Source: Shewanella gelidii
GTDB lineage: Bacteria > Pseudomonadota > Gammaproteobacteria > Enterobacterales > Shewanellaceae
NCBI RefSeq assembly: GCF_014647855.1
Contig: NZ_BMPZ01000001.1
Coordinates: 558,001 to 622,000 of the forward strand
Reading direction: 5' to 3'
Length of the DNA stretch: 64,000 nucleotides
The number at the start of each line of letters is the position of its first letter. Position 1 is the stretch's first letter. Below, piece after piece: positions 37,984 to 48,259 of this stretch. Under the pieces are notes generated by a model. The model saw nothing but the letters and a program-made list of their open reading frames with translations. It ran no database searches and had not been told where the DNA came from. The position numbers and the translations under genes are program-made.

Positions 37984-39041
37984 GTACGAGTCATTTCCTT
38001 ACGAGATACAACTACAAAGTCCAAAATAAGTATAGGCGTTATAACAAGAAAAACTGACCGCAAAAGAAATTTAATCAACAATTTTCACCCTAAAATTCAC
38101 GTTCTGATAGACAGTTCACGGTTTAAGCATTGAATCCACTAAAAAAATGAGGACCTCTTACGAATCAAAGACTTTTACTCAGTAGAGCGCCAAAAAATTG
38201 GCACTGTTAAGCAACAAAATATCAAGAATAGCTCACGCTAATCACATAAAAGCGCGTATTCACTGATGATAAGGTCGTCAGTGTAGGTTTTGCTGCTTAC
38301 CTAGGCCTGTAATTGACTCGACTTGCCCTGCGTTTTTGCAGCGAAATAAATGCCGAAAACAACAGACAATACGAGCCATCACAGGCGTCATCGAATACTC
38401 CCTTCACATTGACACGATAGTGAACATAGATTCGATGCCATCCAGACTACGTTACTTATTTATCGGTCCGAGCCGCACATTCATAATCAAAAAGCCAATA
38501 ACTCATACTTAGTTATGACGTACAAAATTCAGGGAATAAGGTGAGCTATTGATTAAAACATTTGAGTTAAAACAAAACGTTTTACCACGCTTGCGTTATC
38601 AATTCGCACCATCCTAGACAGTTAAATCAAGGTGTAAAGCTTCAAGGCGCTAACTGCTCATAATTGACTCGAAACACGAAAAAGAACCTCACAAGACGAT
38701 ATTGAATACACAATTATCATTCGAATTGCGGCTTAAATGTGAAATTGAAAACGAATACAGAGAACGGCGATAGTGAGACTCAAGTGATTAGAATGAAACA
38801 CTGTAACGACGTATATGAAAACTAACTTTATGCTTTTCAAGCACAGAGTAGAGTAATACCAAGTTTACTTTTGGATGCACTTTTAAAAGTACGATTACAC
38901 GCGCAAGTAAACAATGAATATAAGCATCGATTGACATAAGGCATACACAAAAAGAGCCATGCTCGGCACAAAACACCAAACATAGCTCTTTCAAAACCTT
39001 TAAATATTCACCGCTGTCTACACAAGCTTAAATACAATGAT
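37984..39041. other. 1.06-kb gap without a convincing gene
   Basis: This is the longest non-coding stretch in the window. It contains the pepB terminator at 38949-38991 and the promoter region of the GGDEF/EAL gene. Short frames (for example 38788-38994, minus) have no family resemblance. I see no tRNA, repeat array or clear RNA fold. Confidence 0.5.
38949..38991 (-). terminator. Probable terminator of pepB
   Basis: Minus strand AAAGAGCTATG and CATGGCTCTTTTT form a stem of about ten pairs with one mismatch, a long loop, and a T-run, 50-90 bases past the pepB stop codon. Confidence 0.6.
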
Positions 39042-40325
39042 TTACTCTTGATGTTCAAGCATTGCTGCAATCGTTAAAACACCTTTCGTTGTAGCACCTG
39101 CTGCCCACATTGCAGATGCACTATCTTCAAATGCAGCAGCCAAATCAAAATGCAGCCAATCCGCTTGAGGTGAAACAAATCGCCATAAGAAGCCAGCCGC
39201 ATTGGAAGCGCCTCCAGCCCCTCCACCTTTCATAGGTCGACTATTCGCGGTATCCGCGTATGGAGACGGGCAAGCATCTTGATGCCAACGCTCGAGAGGC
39301 AACGGCCACACATGCTCTGCAACCGATTCAGCCGCGTGGGTTGCACGAGTTAGTAATTCCGAGTTTGGAGAGAAAATCGCATTATAATGACTACCGACAG
39401 CCATATAAGCAGCACCTGTCAATGTCGCAGCATCGATAATAAGGGCTGCACCGGTATCAGAAGCAGCTTGCAAACCATCGGCAAGCACGAGACGGCCCTC
39501 TGCATCGGTATTGACAACTTCGACCGAGACACCATTTTTATAGGTTAAAATATCCCCTAGCTTATAGGCTCTGCCACTTATCAAATTTTCTGCGCAGCAC
39601 AAGAACAGCTTCACTCGTTTTTTCAAACCAGATTTAATCGCAAGCCCAAGAGCCGCGGTGACCGTCGCCGCGCCCCCCATATCAGCTTTCATACCCAGCA
39701 TGCCTTCAGAGGATTTAATACTGTAACCTCCAGAGTCAAACGTGATCCCTTTGCCAACTAAAGCAATATCGACGGGTGCATTGTCATCAAAAGGATTGTA
39801 ATCAAGCTCTAACAATGCGGGGGGACGCTCACTCCCGCGGCCTACCGCATGGATACCGATCCACTCTTCTTCAAGTAAGCGCTCACCTTCTACGATGCGA
39901 AAGCTAATCTCATCTTCAGCAATACTACTGAGCCAATGAGCAGCCTGATTGGCTAACTCGCTTGGGGCGAGGTTTTCAGGCGTTTCATTTACTAATTGCC
40001 TCGCAAAATAAGCACTGTCAAATCGATCTTGTAGCGTCTTTGTCATTGCCGCATCACCACACCATTGAATGTGATAACCAGGTTTTGCCGTCGCAAATCC
40101 TTGAGAAAATGCCCATTGATTGTCGATCGTCCACAGCTCACCATCAAGCTGGGCTTGATTGATGCCTTGATTGCGGATTTTTCGAGCGGCTTTTTGAATT
40201 TGCCGAAGATCATCCTGTCCTTGCAAATGGATCAATGCTTGATTATCAGCATAGGTCACATCAGCTTTTCCCCAATGGGCAGCAGGAACCTCTGTGGTTA
40301 ATATTACTTTCATAAATTGCGTCAT
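39042..40325 (-). CDS. pepB: Aminopeptidase PepB (M17 leucyl aminopeptidase family)
   Basis: 427 residues, the exact length usual for PepB. The M17 signature NTDAEGRLVLADGL is present. Metal ligands lie in KGITFDSGGYSIK and MKADMGGAATV. It is a cytosolic Mn-dependent exopeptidase. The start is ATG 40325 with AGGA about six bases upstream; the frame continues 66 codons further but that stretch is not peptidase-like. Confidence 0.93.
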   Translation of the reverse strand: MTQFMKVILTTEVPAAHWGKADVTYADNQALIHLQGQDDLRQIQKAARKIRNQGINQAQLDGELWTIDNQWAFSQGFATAKPGYHIQWCGDAAMTKTLQDRFDSAYFARQLVNETPENLAPSELANQAAHWLSSIAEDEISFRIVEGERLLEEEWIGIHAVGRGSERPPALLELDYNPFDDNAPVDIALVGKGITFDSGGYSIKSSEGMLGMKADMGGAATVTAALGLAIKSGLKKRVKLFLCCAENLISGRAYKLGDILTYKNGVSVEVVNTDAEGRLVLADGLQAASDTGAALIIDAATLTGAAYMAVGSHYNAIFSPNSELLTRATHAAESVAEHVWPLPLERWHQDACPSPYADTANSRPMKGGGAGGASNAAGFLWRFVSPQADWLHFDLAAAFEDSASAMWAAGATTKGVLTIAAMLEHQE

Positions 40326-40581
40326 GGTCTTTCCTAGAATGACAAAAGGGTGAGTAGGTACTTGCCATCTTGAAACTAAAACAAAAAAGGCAAATGCATT
40401 CACCTTGAAATACTTGTTTAGTTTACTGCTTGAACTGCGGCATTTACAATGCTTGCGCAAGCTGTAATTCACTTCTCGTGAATAGAAAAGGTCACCACAC
40501 CAAGATTCAGCGCAGATAAGCACATGACAGAGTAGAAACTATCTGACGGCTTAGAAAAGCAACAAAAGACAAAGGCTCACA

Positions 40582-41298
40582 ATGAAATTCATTCCTTCGC
40601 TACAACAGGGAAAGTTGGTTCGACGCTATAAGCGTTTTCTCACCGACGTATTACTGGCTGATGGCCAAGAACGCACGATTCATTGCCCAAATACAGGGTC
40701 AATGAAAAACTGTTTATTTGAAGGTGAGGATGTTTGGTTCTCTGAATCTGATAATCCTAAGCGAAAATACCCGAATACTTGGGAAATTGCGCAAACAGAT
40801 GAAGGACATTTAATCGGCATCAATACTGGCAGAGCAAATCATCTGGCAACAGAAGCAATTGAGCAACAAGTTATTCCTGAATTGGCCGGATATGAGACGC
40901 TTAAAAAAGAAGTGAAATATGGCAATGAAAATAGCCGGATTGATATTCTGCTCACAGCGCCTGAACAGCCAAACTGCTACGTTGAAATCAAAAGCTGTAC
41001 GCTTCTTGAAGATAATTCAGGCTACTTCCCTGATGCCGTCACCACGAGAGGTCAAAAACATCTCAGAGAATTAATGGAGATGGCAGCACAAGGACATCGC
41101 GCGGTATTACTTTTTATTGTGCAACATACTGGCATCGATCGCGTGTCACCAGCTGCACATATCGATCCAGAATATTCGGCATTACTAAAACAAGCCGCCA
41201 ATTCTGGAGTTGAAATTATTGCTTACGGGACAACAATTTGCCCCGAAGAGATAAAGGTAACCCATGCCGTCGATGTACTTTTAGATGAATGCATTTAA
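40582..41298 (+). CDS. sfsA: Sugar fermentation stimulation protein SfsA
   Basis: 238 residues. An OB-like N terminus ([15 protein letters not shown]) is followed by a PD-(D/E)XK nuclease-like core with NSRIDILL and [12 protein letters not shown], and [15 protein letters not shown]. The family binds DNA and has a nuclease fold; its role in maltose regulation in E. coli is indirect. It sits before dksA, as in E. coli. ATG 40582 has AAGG upstream. Confidence 0.93.
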   Translation: MKFIPSLQQGKLVRRYKRFLTDVLLADGQERTIHCPNTGSMKNCLFEGEDVWFSESDNPKRKYPNTWEIAQTDEGHLIGINTGRANHLATEAIEQQVIPELAGYETLKKEVKYGNENSRIDILLTAPEQPNCYVEIKSCTLLEDNSGYFPDAVTTRGQKHLRELMEMAAQGHRAVLLFIVQHTGIDRVSPAAHIDPEYSALLKQAANSGVEIIAYGTTICPEEIKVTHAVDVLLDECI

Positions 41299-41441
41299 CT
41301 TGATAATTGTAAAATTAGCTTACATAGTCAAATAAAGGGCTCGAACTATCGCAAATTCATTGCGCAGGTATTTTAATTATGCTAAATGTAGCGGCCGTTC
41401 TTAAAATCGCCCTAAAACGCAAATAATACAGGAGATGCGTT

Positions 41442-41885
41442 ATGCCTGAAGGCAATAAAAAACTCGGCGTACTCGCTATCGCAGGTCTAGAACCTTACCA
41501 AGAGAAGCCGGGTGAGGAATATATGAGCGCTGAGCAACTGTCTCACTTCAAGTTGATGCTTGAAGCATGGAGAATTCAGTTGCGCGAAGAAGTTGATCGC
41601 ACGCTAAGTCACATGCAAGACGAAGCCGCTAATTTCCCTGACCCAGTTGATCGTGCAGCTCAGGAAGAGGAATTTAGTTTAGAATTACGTGCCCGTGATC
41701 GTGAGCGTAAACTCATTAAAAAAATCGAAAAGACACTTCAAAAGATTGAAGAAGACGAATTTGGTTACTGTGATTCCTGCGGTATCGAAATTGGTATTCG
41801 TCGTTTAGAAGCACGTCCAACCGCTGATCAGTGTATCGATTGCAAAACGTTAGCAGAAATTAAGGAAAAACAGCTAGCGGGTTAG
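41442..41885 (+). CDS. dksA: RNA polymerase-binding transcription factor DksA
   Basis: 147 residues. A coiled-coil domain (about residues 35-110) has the tip aspartates in [11 protein letters not shown], then a zinc finger CDSCG...CIDC, all four cysteines present. It works with ppGpp on RNA polymerase during the stringent response. ATG 41442 has GGAG seven bases upstream. A terminator follows. Confidence 0.97.
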   Translation: MPEGNKKLGVLAIAGLEPYQEKPGEEYMSAEQLSHFKLMLEAWRIQLREEVDRTLSHMQDEAANFPDPVDRAAQEEEFSLELRARDRERKLIKKIEKTLQKIEEDEFGYCDSCGIEIGIRRLEARPTADQCIDCKTLAEIKEKQLAG

Positions 41886-41900
41886 ATCGATGTCATACCT

Positions 41901-41924
41901 AGGCGGGTTTTCAGCCCGCTTTTA
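41901..41924 (+). terminator. Intrinsic terminator of dksA
   Basis: GCGGG, loop TTTTCAG, CCCGC, then TTTT, 16 bases past the dksA stop codon. Confidence 0.75.
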
Positions 41925-42003
41925 GGTTTCAATTGCCAGTTTAAATAGCTTGCGATGGGAACTCAGTTCGTTAAATGTTCTCAAAAGCAACCCAGCATTC
42001 CCT

Positions 42004-42879
42004 ATGACCCACTCCCCATATATTGGACGATTCGCCCCTTCGCCATCCGGCCCGTTACACTTTGGCTCTCTCGTTGCAGCCCTTGGTAGCTACTTGCGTG
42101 CGCGTAAATTGGGCGGAAAGTGGTTGGTAAGAATGGAAGATCTAGACCCACCAAGGGAAGTTAAAGGTGCTGCGAAAGATATCTTATCGACGTTAGAGCG
42201 GTTTGGTTTTGAATGGGATGATGACGTTTTATATCAAAGTCAGCGTCAACAAGCATATCAAGCGCTCATCGATCAATACTTAAGCACTGGACAGGCATAT
42301 TACTGCCAATGCACTCGTAAACAGATCCAGGCTCGCGGAGGCGTTTATGATGGCCAATGTGCAAAGCTCGCTCACCCCTTATATTCCGGCGCAATTCGAA
42401 TTAAAAACACAGTCGCAAATCACAGTTTTGTGGATGGCCTCATGGGAAATGTTTGTGTCCCTGAATCCTTTGCAAGAGAAGATTTCATCATTAAGCGTAG
42501 CGATAGACTCTATGCCTACCAACTCGCTGTGGTGCTCGACGATCATCAACAAGGCATTACTGAGATAGTGCGAGGCTGTGACTTACTTGAAGCCAGCTGC
42601 CGTCAAATTAGCTTGTACCAATTGTTTGGTTATTCAATCCCAGAGTTTATCCATCTACCACTTGCTTGCACTAAGCCGGGGCTTAAACTCTCAAAGCAAA
42701 ACCATGCAGACGCAGTTGCCCAGCTTTCACCGCAAATAGCACTCAATCAAGCCCTCACTTTTCTGGGTCAGCAAGCCGTTGATACCGATGGCAATATGGC
42801 GTCAATGCTCAGCCAAGCTATTGACCAATTTGATTTATATTCTATCCCCAACCAATCTGAGATATTGATCCACCAGTAA
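42004..42879 (+). CDS. gluQ: Glutamyl-Q tRNA(Asp) synthetase (GluQ)
   Basis: 291 residues. A truncated class-I glutamyl-tRNA synthetase that attaches glutamate to queuosine in tRNA(Asp). HIGH-like motif GRFAPSPSGPLHFGS, zinc-site cysteines in YYCQCTRKQI...YDGQC, and KLSKQN as the KMSKS equivalent; there is no anticodon-binding domain. I start it at ATG 42004 (MTHSPYIGRF) instead of ATG 41950, since the family begins there. It lies between dksA and pcnB as in E. coli. Confidence 0.93.
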   Translation: MTHSPYIGRFAPSPSGPLHFGSLVAALGSYLRARKLGGKWLVRMEDLDPPREVKGAAKDILSTLERFGFEWDDDVLYQSQRQQAYQALIDQYLSTGQAYYCQCTRKQIQARGGVYDGQCAKLAHPLYSGAIRIKNTVANHSFVDGLMGNVCVPESFAREDFIIKRSDRLYAYQLAVVLDDHQQGITEIVRGCDLLEASCRQISLYQLFGYSIPEFIHLPLACTKPGLKLSKQNHADAVAQLSPQIALNQALTFLGQQAVDTDGNMASMLSQAIDQFDLYSIPNQSEILIHQ

Positions 42880-42956
42880 ATTACTCATTAGCGCGCAATT
42901 GGTATATCATATGCGCCTATTTTGATATCAACTCTGTTTAATGTTCGAGGTGTCCC

Positions 42957-44369
42957 ATTTTTCGCCGTATCAGTCAATTCTGTAAGCAACTATTTGAAGA
43001 TTCTCCGTCAGAGAGCACTGCTGTAGTCGAAACCACAGAAACAGGATTAACCCTAGAAATTGTCCCTAGAAATGCCCATAACATTTCGCGCCGACAAATC
43101 AGCGAAAACGCGTTAAAGGTACTTTATCGTCTTCATAAGTCTGGCTATAAGGCCTATTTAGTCGGCGGTGGCGTACGCGACATCTTACTTGGCATGCAGC
43201 CCAAAGATTTTGATGTTGTCACCAACGCCACACCAGAACAAATTAAACGCCTCTTTAGAAACTGTCGCCTCATTGGGCGCAGATTTCGTTTAGCGCATAT
43301 CGTCTTTGGCAGAGATATCATCGAGGTGGCAACCTTCCGCGGTCACCATGGTGACAACAGTGACAAAATATCTAAATCCAATGCCGAAGGCCGTTTACTT
43401 CGAGACAATGTCTACGGCAATATCGATGAAGACGCCGAACGTAGGGACTTCACAGTTAACGCGCTGTACTACGACATTAGTGACTATTCGGTACACAGTT
43501 ATGGTGGCGGTATTCAAGATCTTGAAGCTGGTGTAATTAAACTCATTGGCGATCCTGAAACGCGCTACCGCGAAGATCCGGTTCGAATGCTAAGAGCGGT
43601 CAGATTTGCGACAAAACTCGATCTAACGATAGACCCGGTTGCCGCGGCACCAATTAAACAGCTCTCTGGATTACTCAAAGATATTCCTGCTGCAAGAATG
43701 TACGAAGAAGTACTGAAGCTCTTTTTTGCAGGCCAAGCGCTCAATAACTTCAATATGATGCGCAAATATAAACTCTTTGCACCACTGTTCCCACAAGTCG
43801 AACACCTAATCAACGAAGCGCCTCACGGTTGCGCGGCCAAAATGGTTCAAGAAATCATGTTGAGCACAGATGACCGCGTCAAACAAGAAAAGCCTGTTAC
43901 GCCAGCATTTTTCTACGCAGCAATCCTTTGGTATTCATTAAAGGAACGCGCAGAAGAGATTGAAATTGAAAGTGGCCTCAGTAGTTACGATGCTTACTAC
44001 GCGGCAATGGGCGATGTGATGGAGAAACAATGCCAGACCATCAGCATTCCTCGTCGCTTTAGCACCCCAGCGAAGGATATTTGGCAACTGCAACTTCGGT
44101 TCGAAAGAAGCAAAGGTGGCCGTGCGTTTAAACTACTGGAACACCCTAAGTTTAGAGCAGCTTATGATCTGTTATTACTCAGAGCAGCAGCAGAAGGTGG
44201 CACAATTGCGAAAACAGCCGCTTGGTGGCAGAAATTTGTTGAGGCGAATGAAGATGAGCGCACGCTCATCGCACGCGCGAAAAACAAAGGCAGCACAGCA
44301 AAGAAAAGCAACAACCGCCGTCGACGCCGTCCAGCAAATAAAAAGCCCAAAATCACCGAAGCGCCATGA
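42957..44369 (+). CDS. pcnB: Poly(A) polymerase I (PcnB), apparent AUU start
   Basis: 470 residues from an ATT codon at 42957. It adds poly(A) tails to RNAs. Nucleotidyltransferase core YLVGGGVRDILLG and KDFDVVTNA (catalytic Asp), RNCRLIGRRFRLAHI, and a basic C terminus. ATG 43194 is the first ordinary start but would remove the catalytic GGGVRD loop. Upstream, in frame, the sequence reads IFRRISQFCKQLF..., matching the E. coli N terminus MFTRVANFCRKVL, and the frame closes at TAA 42939. No ATG, GTG or TTG fits; AGGTG lies four bases before the ATT. E. coli pcnB is known to initiate at AUU. It overlaps folK by ATGA. Confidence 0.92.
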   Translation: MFRRISQFCKQLFEDSPSESTAVVETTETGLTLEIVPRNAHNISRRQISENALKVLYRLHKSGYKAYLVGGGVRDILLGMQPKDFDVVTNATPEQIKRLFRNCRLIGRRFRLAHIVFGRDIIEVATFRGHHGDNSDKISKSNAEGRLLRDNVYGNIDEDAERRDFTVNALYYDISDYSVHSYGGGIQDLEAGVIKLIGDPETRYREDPVRMLRAVRFATKLDLTIDPVAAAPIKQLSGLLKDIPAARMYEEVLKLFFAGQALNNFNMMRKYKLFAPLFPQVEHLINEAPHGCAAKMVQEIMLSTDDRVKQEKPVTPAFFYAAILWYSLKERAEEIEIESGLSSYDAYYAAMGDVMEKQCQTISIPRRFSTPAKDIWQLQLRFERSKGGRAFKLLEHPKFRAAYDLLLLRAAAEGGTIAKTAAWWQKFVEANEDERTLIARAKNKGSTAKKSNNRRRRRPANKKPKITEAP

Positions 44370-44854
44370 TCAAAGTGTTTGTGGCACTTGGTGCCAACCT
44401 TGAGCAGCCAATACAGCAACTCCAAAGCGCAGTCTCTGCGCTCACAGCAATTGCCGAGTCAGAGGCCATAGAGGTCTCTAACTTCTATCAGTCAACCCCC
44501 ATGGGGGATGTGATTCAACCAGACTATATCAATGCAGTTGCAAGCTTTGAGACAACGCAGCCTCCTCTAGCTCTACTTGATCAGCTCCAAGCCATAGAAA
44601 ACAACCAAGGTAGAGTTCGAATTGAGCGCTGGGGACCCCGCACTTTGGATTTAGACTTGCTACTCTATGGCGATCAAACGGTTGACCATCCCCGTCTCAC
44701 CATTCCACACTATGGAATGAAACAAAGAAGCTTTGTCCTCATCCCTTTGGCAGATCTCGTTCCTCAATTAATACTTCCGTGCGGTACATCAATAAAGCAA
44801 CTGATCAGTACAAAAATGAGAAGCGAATTACAACAAGTCCACTTGGATCATTGA
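44366..44854 (+). CDS. folK: HPPK, folate synthesis (FolK)
   Basis: 162 residues. It transfers pyrophosphate from ATP to 6-hydroxymethyl-dihydropterin. Signature RIERWGPRTLDLDLLLYG has the magnesium aspartates, and FVALGANLEQP begins the fold. Its ATG overlaps the pcnB stop codon (ATGA), indicating translational coupling, as in many gammaproteobacteria. Confidence 0.96.
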   Translation: MIKVFVALGANLEQPIQQLQSAVSALTAIAESEAIEVSNFYQSTPMGDVIQPDYINAVASFETTQPPLALLDQLQAIENNQGRVRIERWGPRTLDLDLLLYGDQTVDHPRLTIPHYGMKQRSFVLIPLADLVPQLILPCGTSIKQLISTKMRSELQQVHLDH

Positions 44855-44910
44855 AGTTCAATCTAAGTTAGCTTATAACACCACTTCCTACTGTTTTGAA
44901 GAATACCATT

Positions 44911-45705
44911 ATGTCAAAAGTTACGAGTTCAACCCTGCTGAAGTTTAAGCAGGAAGGTAAAAAGTTCACGGCACTCACTGCATACGATGCCAGTTTCGCG
45001 GGCGCTTTCGATAGCGAAGGAATCGATGTCCTACTCGTAGGTGATTCATTAGGAATGGTACTTCAAGGACACAGCGATACACTGCCGGTCACAGTTGACG
45101 ACATTGCCTACCATACGCGTTGCGTGCGCCAAGGCATCGAGCGCTGCTTACTCATTGCCGACATGCCCTTTATGAGCTACGCCACTGTAGAGCAAACACT
45201 AACTAACGCGACAGTGTTGATGCAGGCGGGTGCCAATATGGTGAAAGTCGAAGGTGGCAAGTGGCTTCTTGAGTCAGTAACTCAGCTGACTGAACGTGGG
45301 ATCCCAGTCTGTGCTCACTTGGGGCTAACCCCGCAGTCCGTCAACGTTTTCGGTGGTTTTAAAGTTCAAGGTCGTGACTCGGATAACGCCCAGCGTATTC
45401 TCGATGAAGCCAAGGCGCTTGAAGCCGCTGGAGCACAACTACTGGTACTAGAGTGCATCCCTGCAACGCTCGCCAAAGCAATTACCCAAGCACTCACCAT
45501 TCCAGTCATTGGCATTGGTGCGGGCAACGATACCGATGGTCAGATCCTTGTCATGCATGATGTGCTCGGGATTTCAAGTGGCTATATTCCCCGTTTCTCT
45601 AAGAACTATCTCAAGCAAACAGGCGAAATCAGGGCAGCGGTTCGCGCTTATATAGAGGAAGTGGCCAATGGCACCTTTCCCGCTGAAGAGCACACGTTTA
45701 ATTAA
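44911..45705 (+). CDS. panB: 3-methyl-2-oxobutanoate hydroxymethyltransferase (PanB)
   Basis: 264 residues, (beta/alpha)8 barrel, first step of pantothenate synthesis: ketoisovalerate plus methylene-THF to ketopantoate. Motifs [29 protein letters not shown] and [17 protein letters not shown]. The start is ATG 44911 (MSKVTSS); the frame also opens at TTG 44896. Followed after five bases by panC. Confidence 0.96.
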   Translation: MSKVTSSTLLKFKQEGKKFTALTAYDASFAGAFDSEGIDVLLVGDSLGMVLQGHSDTLPVTVDDIAYHTRCVRQGIERCLLIADMPFMSYATVEQTLTNATVLMQAGANMVKVEGGKWLLESVTQLTERGIPVCAHLGLTPQSVNVFGGFKVQGRDSDNAQRILDEAKALEAAGAQLLVLECIPATLAKAITQALTIPVIGIGAGNDTDGQILVMHDVLGISSGYIPRFSKNYLKQTGEIRAAVRAYIEEVANGTFPAEEHTFN

Positions 45706-45716
45706 GGAACATGTGG

Positions 45717-46562
45717 ATGATTACCACAGCTAATATCGAAGACATTCGTCATCAAGTGAATCAGTGGCGCAAGCAAGGCGAGACTGTCGCATTTGTGCCG
45801 ACTATGGGTAATCTGCACCAAGGACATATTACCCTTGTTGAAGAAGCGGTTCGTCGCGCCGATCACGTTGTTGCTTCTATATTTGTAAACCCAATGCAAT
45901 TTGGACAAAACGAAGATTTAGACGCATATCCACGAACACTTGCTGATGACCAAGCCGCTTTGGTGGCTGCTGGTGCAACATTGTTATTTACGCCAACTCC
46001 AGAAATTATCTATCCAAAAGGCTTAGACAATCAAAGCTATGTCGAAGTACCAAATATCTCCGATATATTCTGTGGTGATAGTCGTCCTGGCCACTTTAGA
46101 GGCGTAGCAACTATCGTTTGTAAGCTTTTCAATATCGTACAACCCGATATTGCCGTATTTGGACGAAAAGACTTTCAACAACTCATGGTCATTCAAACCA
46201 TGGTCGAAGATCTGTCGATGCCAATTGAAATTGTCGGGGTGGACACCATTCGTGAAGCCTCTGGCTTAGCCATGAGCTCAAGAAATGGTTACCTCAGCGT
46301 AGAAGAGAAACAAATCGCACCGATTCTGAAGCAAGTGATGGATGAAACCGCAGCGAGCGTAAGCCAAGGGAAATCGGTACAAAATGCGGTCATTCTGGCC
46401 AAGCAAACGTTAATTGAAAATGGCCTCAAACCAGACTATTTTGAAGTGTGTAACGCCAAAGATTTAGCAGCACCGCAAGCGAACGACCGCTCCCTAGTGA
46501 TTCTTGCAGCAGCCTATCTTGGCAAAACACGACTTATCGATAATTTATGCTTTGAGCGTTAG
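45717..46562 (+). CDS. panC: Pantothenate synthetase (PanC)
   Basis: 281 residues. It joins pantoate and beta-alanine using ATP. HIGH-type motif [31 protein letters not shown] and the KMSKS-like MSSRNGYL. I chose ATG 45717 because AAGGA lies eight bases upstream, while ATG 45711 is only two bases from it; the six-base difference does not affect function. Same operon as panB. Confidence 0.95.
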   Translation: MITTANIEDIRHQVNQWRKQGETVAFVPTMGNLHQGHITLVEEAVRRADHVVASIFVNPMQFGQNEDLDAYPRTLADDQAALVAAGATLLFTPTPEIIYPKGLDNQSYVEVPNISDIFCGDSRPGHFRGVATIVCKLFNIVQPDIAVFGRKDFQQLMVIQTMVEDLSMPIEIVGVDTIREASGLAMSSRNGYLSVEEKQIAPILKQVMDETAASVSQGKSVQNAVILAKQTLIENGLKPDYFEVCNAKDLAAPQANDRSLVILAAAYLGKTRLIDNLCFER

Positions 46563-46597
46563 GCCAATACCTTCAATCTGAACACTAATTTACACTT

Positions 46598-46619
46598 AAA
46601 TGGGGCATATGCCCCATTT
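46598..46619 (+). terminator. Terminator-like palindrome after panC
   Basis: AAATGGGGCATATGCCCCATTT is a 22-bp palindrome about 35 bases past the panC stop codon; the T-run is short. Confidence 0.6.
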
Positions 46620-46859
46620 ATTGTCTATCGTTAATAGTTAAGCTTATCGGCTTGGTCACAATACTCGAAAATCTAAATAATACTGGCGAGCAAAAAACTG
46701 GTATTAATCTGATACTTGAGTCATAGTAATAGGGTTTCTTCCCCAAATACTAATGAAGTATATGGCGATAGGTAAGGATAGTGTAAAATAGTGTTCGAAT
46801 GTCACGGATTTGATGTTTATTCTGATTAATCAATATGATGCAAAAGGATGTGTAGCTGA

Positions 46860-47387
46860 ATGGCTAGAGTGGTTCTCATATTACTGGTATTGACAAGCTT
46901 CTCCTGTTTAGGTGAAGCCAGCTCGATCTATAAGTGCATCCAAGAAGACAAAATTGTGTTTTCACAAAGCGTATGCCCTAAAGAGTTTCGTCAGCACAAA
47001 ATTGAATATGAGTTAGGGATTACGACAGAAATTGATTCTGACCGCAAAAAAATTAAAATCGACCCGCTAAAAGCACTACTCAAACGACAAACCATTTCGA
47101 AAGAGAAGCTATTGCAGCTGCTTGAAAGTGAAATCTATCGTTTAAAACAAGAGAACAGTTACTACGAAATCCTTCGTTCGAGCGAGCTTCAAAAACTTGA
47201 ACGTAAACGCTATTGGCATACAAAATCAAAAGATGATCCCGAGTATATAGCCGAACTCAGCGAAATCCACGATCGCTTTGATGGTTTAATCTTGCTGAAT
47301 CAAGATTCAATGAAGCAACTTGATGATCGTCGCAACCAAATCATTGCTGAGACCAAAGACTCTGAACGAGATCAATCGGCAAATTAG
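46860..47387 (+). CDS. Secreted DUF4124-domain protein with C-terminal coiled coil
   Basis: 175 residues. A signal peptide (cleavage near GEA) leads into a short DUF4124-like segment (SSIYKCIQEDKIVFSQSVCP), with two cysteines likely bridged in the periplasm. After a linker, a long charged coiled coil runs from about residue 75 to the end. DUF4124 proteins are periplasmic and of unknown function. The start ATG 46860 has AAAAGGA, spaced rather widely at about 11 bases. It stands alone. Confidence 0.65.
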   Translation: MARVVLILLVLTSFSCLGEASSIYKCIQEDKIVFSQSVCPKEFRQHKIEYELGITTEIDSDRKKIKIDPLKALLKRQTISKEKLLQLLESEIYRLKQENSYYEILRSSELQKLERKRYWHTKSKDDPEYIAELSEIHDRFDGLILLNQDSMKQLDDRRNQIIAETKDSERDQSAN

Positions 47388-47605
47388 ATCGAGCTTTTAA
47401 TAGATATTCATCTTTTATCTAAACGCACACTTGTGACGCTAGTTTAATTCGCCTTTGAAGCAAAAACTGCTCGCCCAATATCACCCATTAACAAAACAAA
47501 TCAATTACTTATCACGTTAATTCTACATTGAAGAATATATGCGGAATTATTTTTCTGCCAATCTAGTTTTGCATCCCATAGAATAATTCAACACTTGTAG
47601 AATTA

Positions 47606-48259
47606 ATGTGGTCAGTGATGACGAATAAAGTAGGTCGCCCGAGCCAAGTCACCAATAATCGCGATAAACTTTTGGATGCAGCAAGAACCCTGTTTGTAGA
47701 AAAAGATTATGCCCAAGTGTCAATTCGTGAAATTGCCACCCATGCAGGCACGGATGCAGGCTTAATCCGCTATTACTTTGGTTCCAAAGAAGCGCTATTT
47801 GCAACAATGATCCATGAAACGGCAAGCCCTGTGATGGCCGAACTATCAAAAAGTAATAGTCACAATCAAGCCGATGGTCCTGCCAACATTTTGCAAACTT
47901 ACTATCGTGTCATGTCTGCACACCCACATTTCCCTAGACTGATATATAAACTTGCTTCATTGGATCAAAGCACTCAGATTAACCGTGAGTTGACCAAAAT
48001 TCTTACTGAAATTATGCAAGGCAGTAAGATGATGATGTTCGACCGTCTGCAAGAAAATGGGCAGCTACATGATAATGTCGATCCTCAATGCGCTAATTTA
48101 AGCTTTTTTTCTTTAATGGTATTTCCATTCCTCGCCCCAGACAGAGTCCTAAATAACCTTGGGATTAAGATTACCCCTGAGTTTCTTGAGCAATTAGCTG
48201 AACAAAACTCCCAGCTTCTGTCTCAAGGACTATTTAAAAAGGATGCAAACAATGAGTAA
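47606..48259 (+). CDS. TetR family regulator of the adjacent RND pump
   Basis: 217 residues. The N-terminal HTH lies at about residues 12-60 (RDKLLDAARTLFVEKDYAQVSIREIATHAGTDAGLIRYYFGSKEALF), a textbook TetR DNA-binding domain, followed by an all-helical ligand domain. It overlaps the start of the adaptor gene by eight bases, so it is in one operon with the efflux genes and probably represses it. ATG 47606 or ATG 47618 could be the start; neither has a good ribosome site. Confidence 0.85.
   Translation: MWSVMTNKVGRPSQVTNNRDKLLDAARTLFVEKDYAQVSIREIATHAGTDAGLIRYYFGSKEALFATMIHETASPVMAELSKSNSHNQADGPANILQTYYRVMSAHPHFPRLIYKLASLDQSTQINRELTKILTEIMQGSKMMMFDRLQENGQLHDNVDPQCANLSFFSLMVFPFLAPDRVLNNLGIKITPEFLEQLAEQNSQLLSQGLFKKDANNE

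Noticed and set aside
38788..38994. 68-codon minus-strand frame in the 1-kb gap
   Set aside because: No ribosome site or recognisable motif, and it overlaps the probable pepB terminator.
43194..44369. ATG 43194 as the start of pcnB
   Set aside because: It would delete the conserved LVGGGVRDILLG loop that is clearly encoded just upstream in frame.
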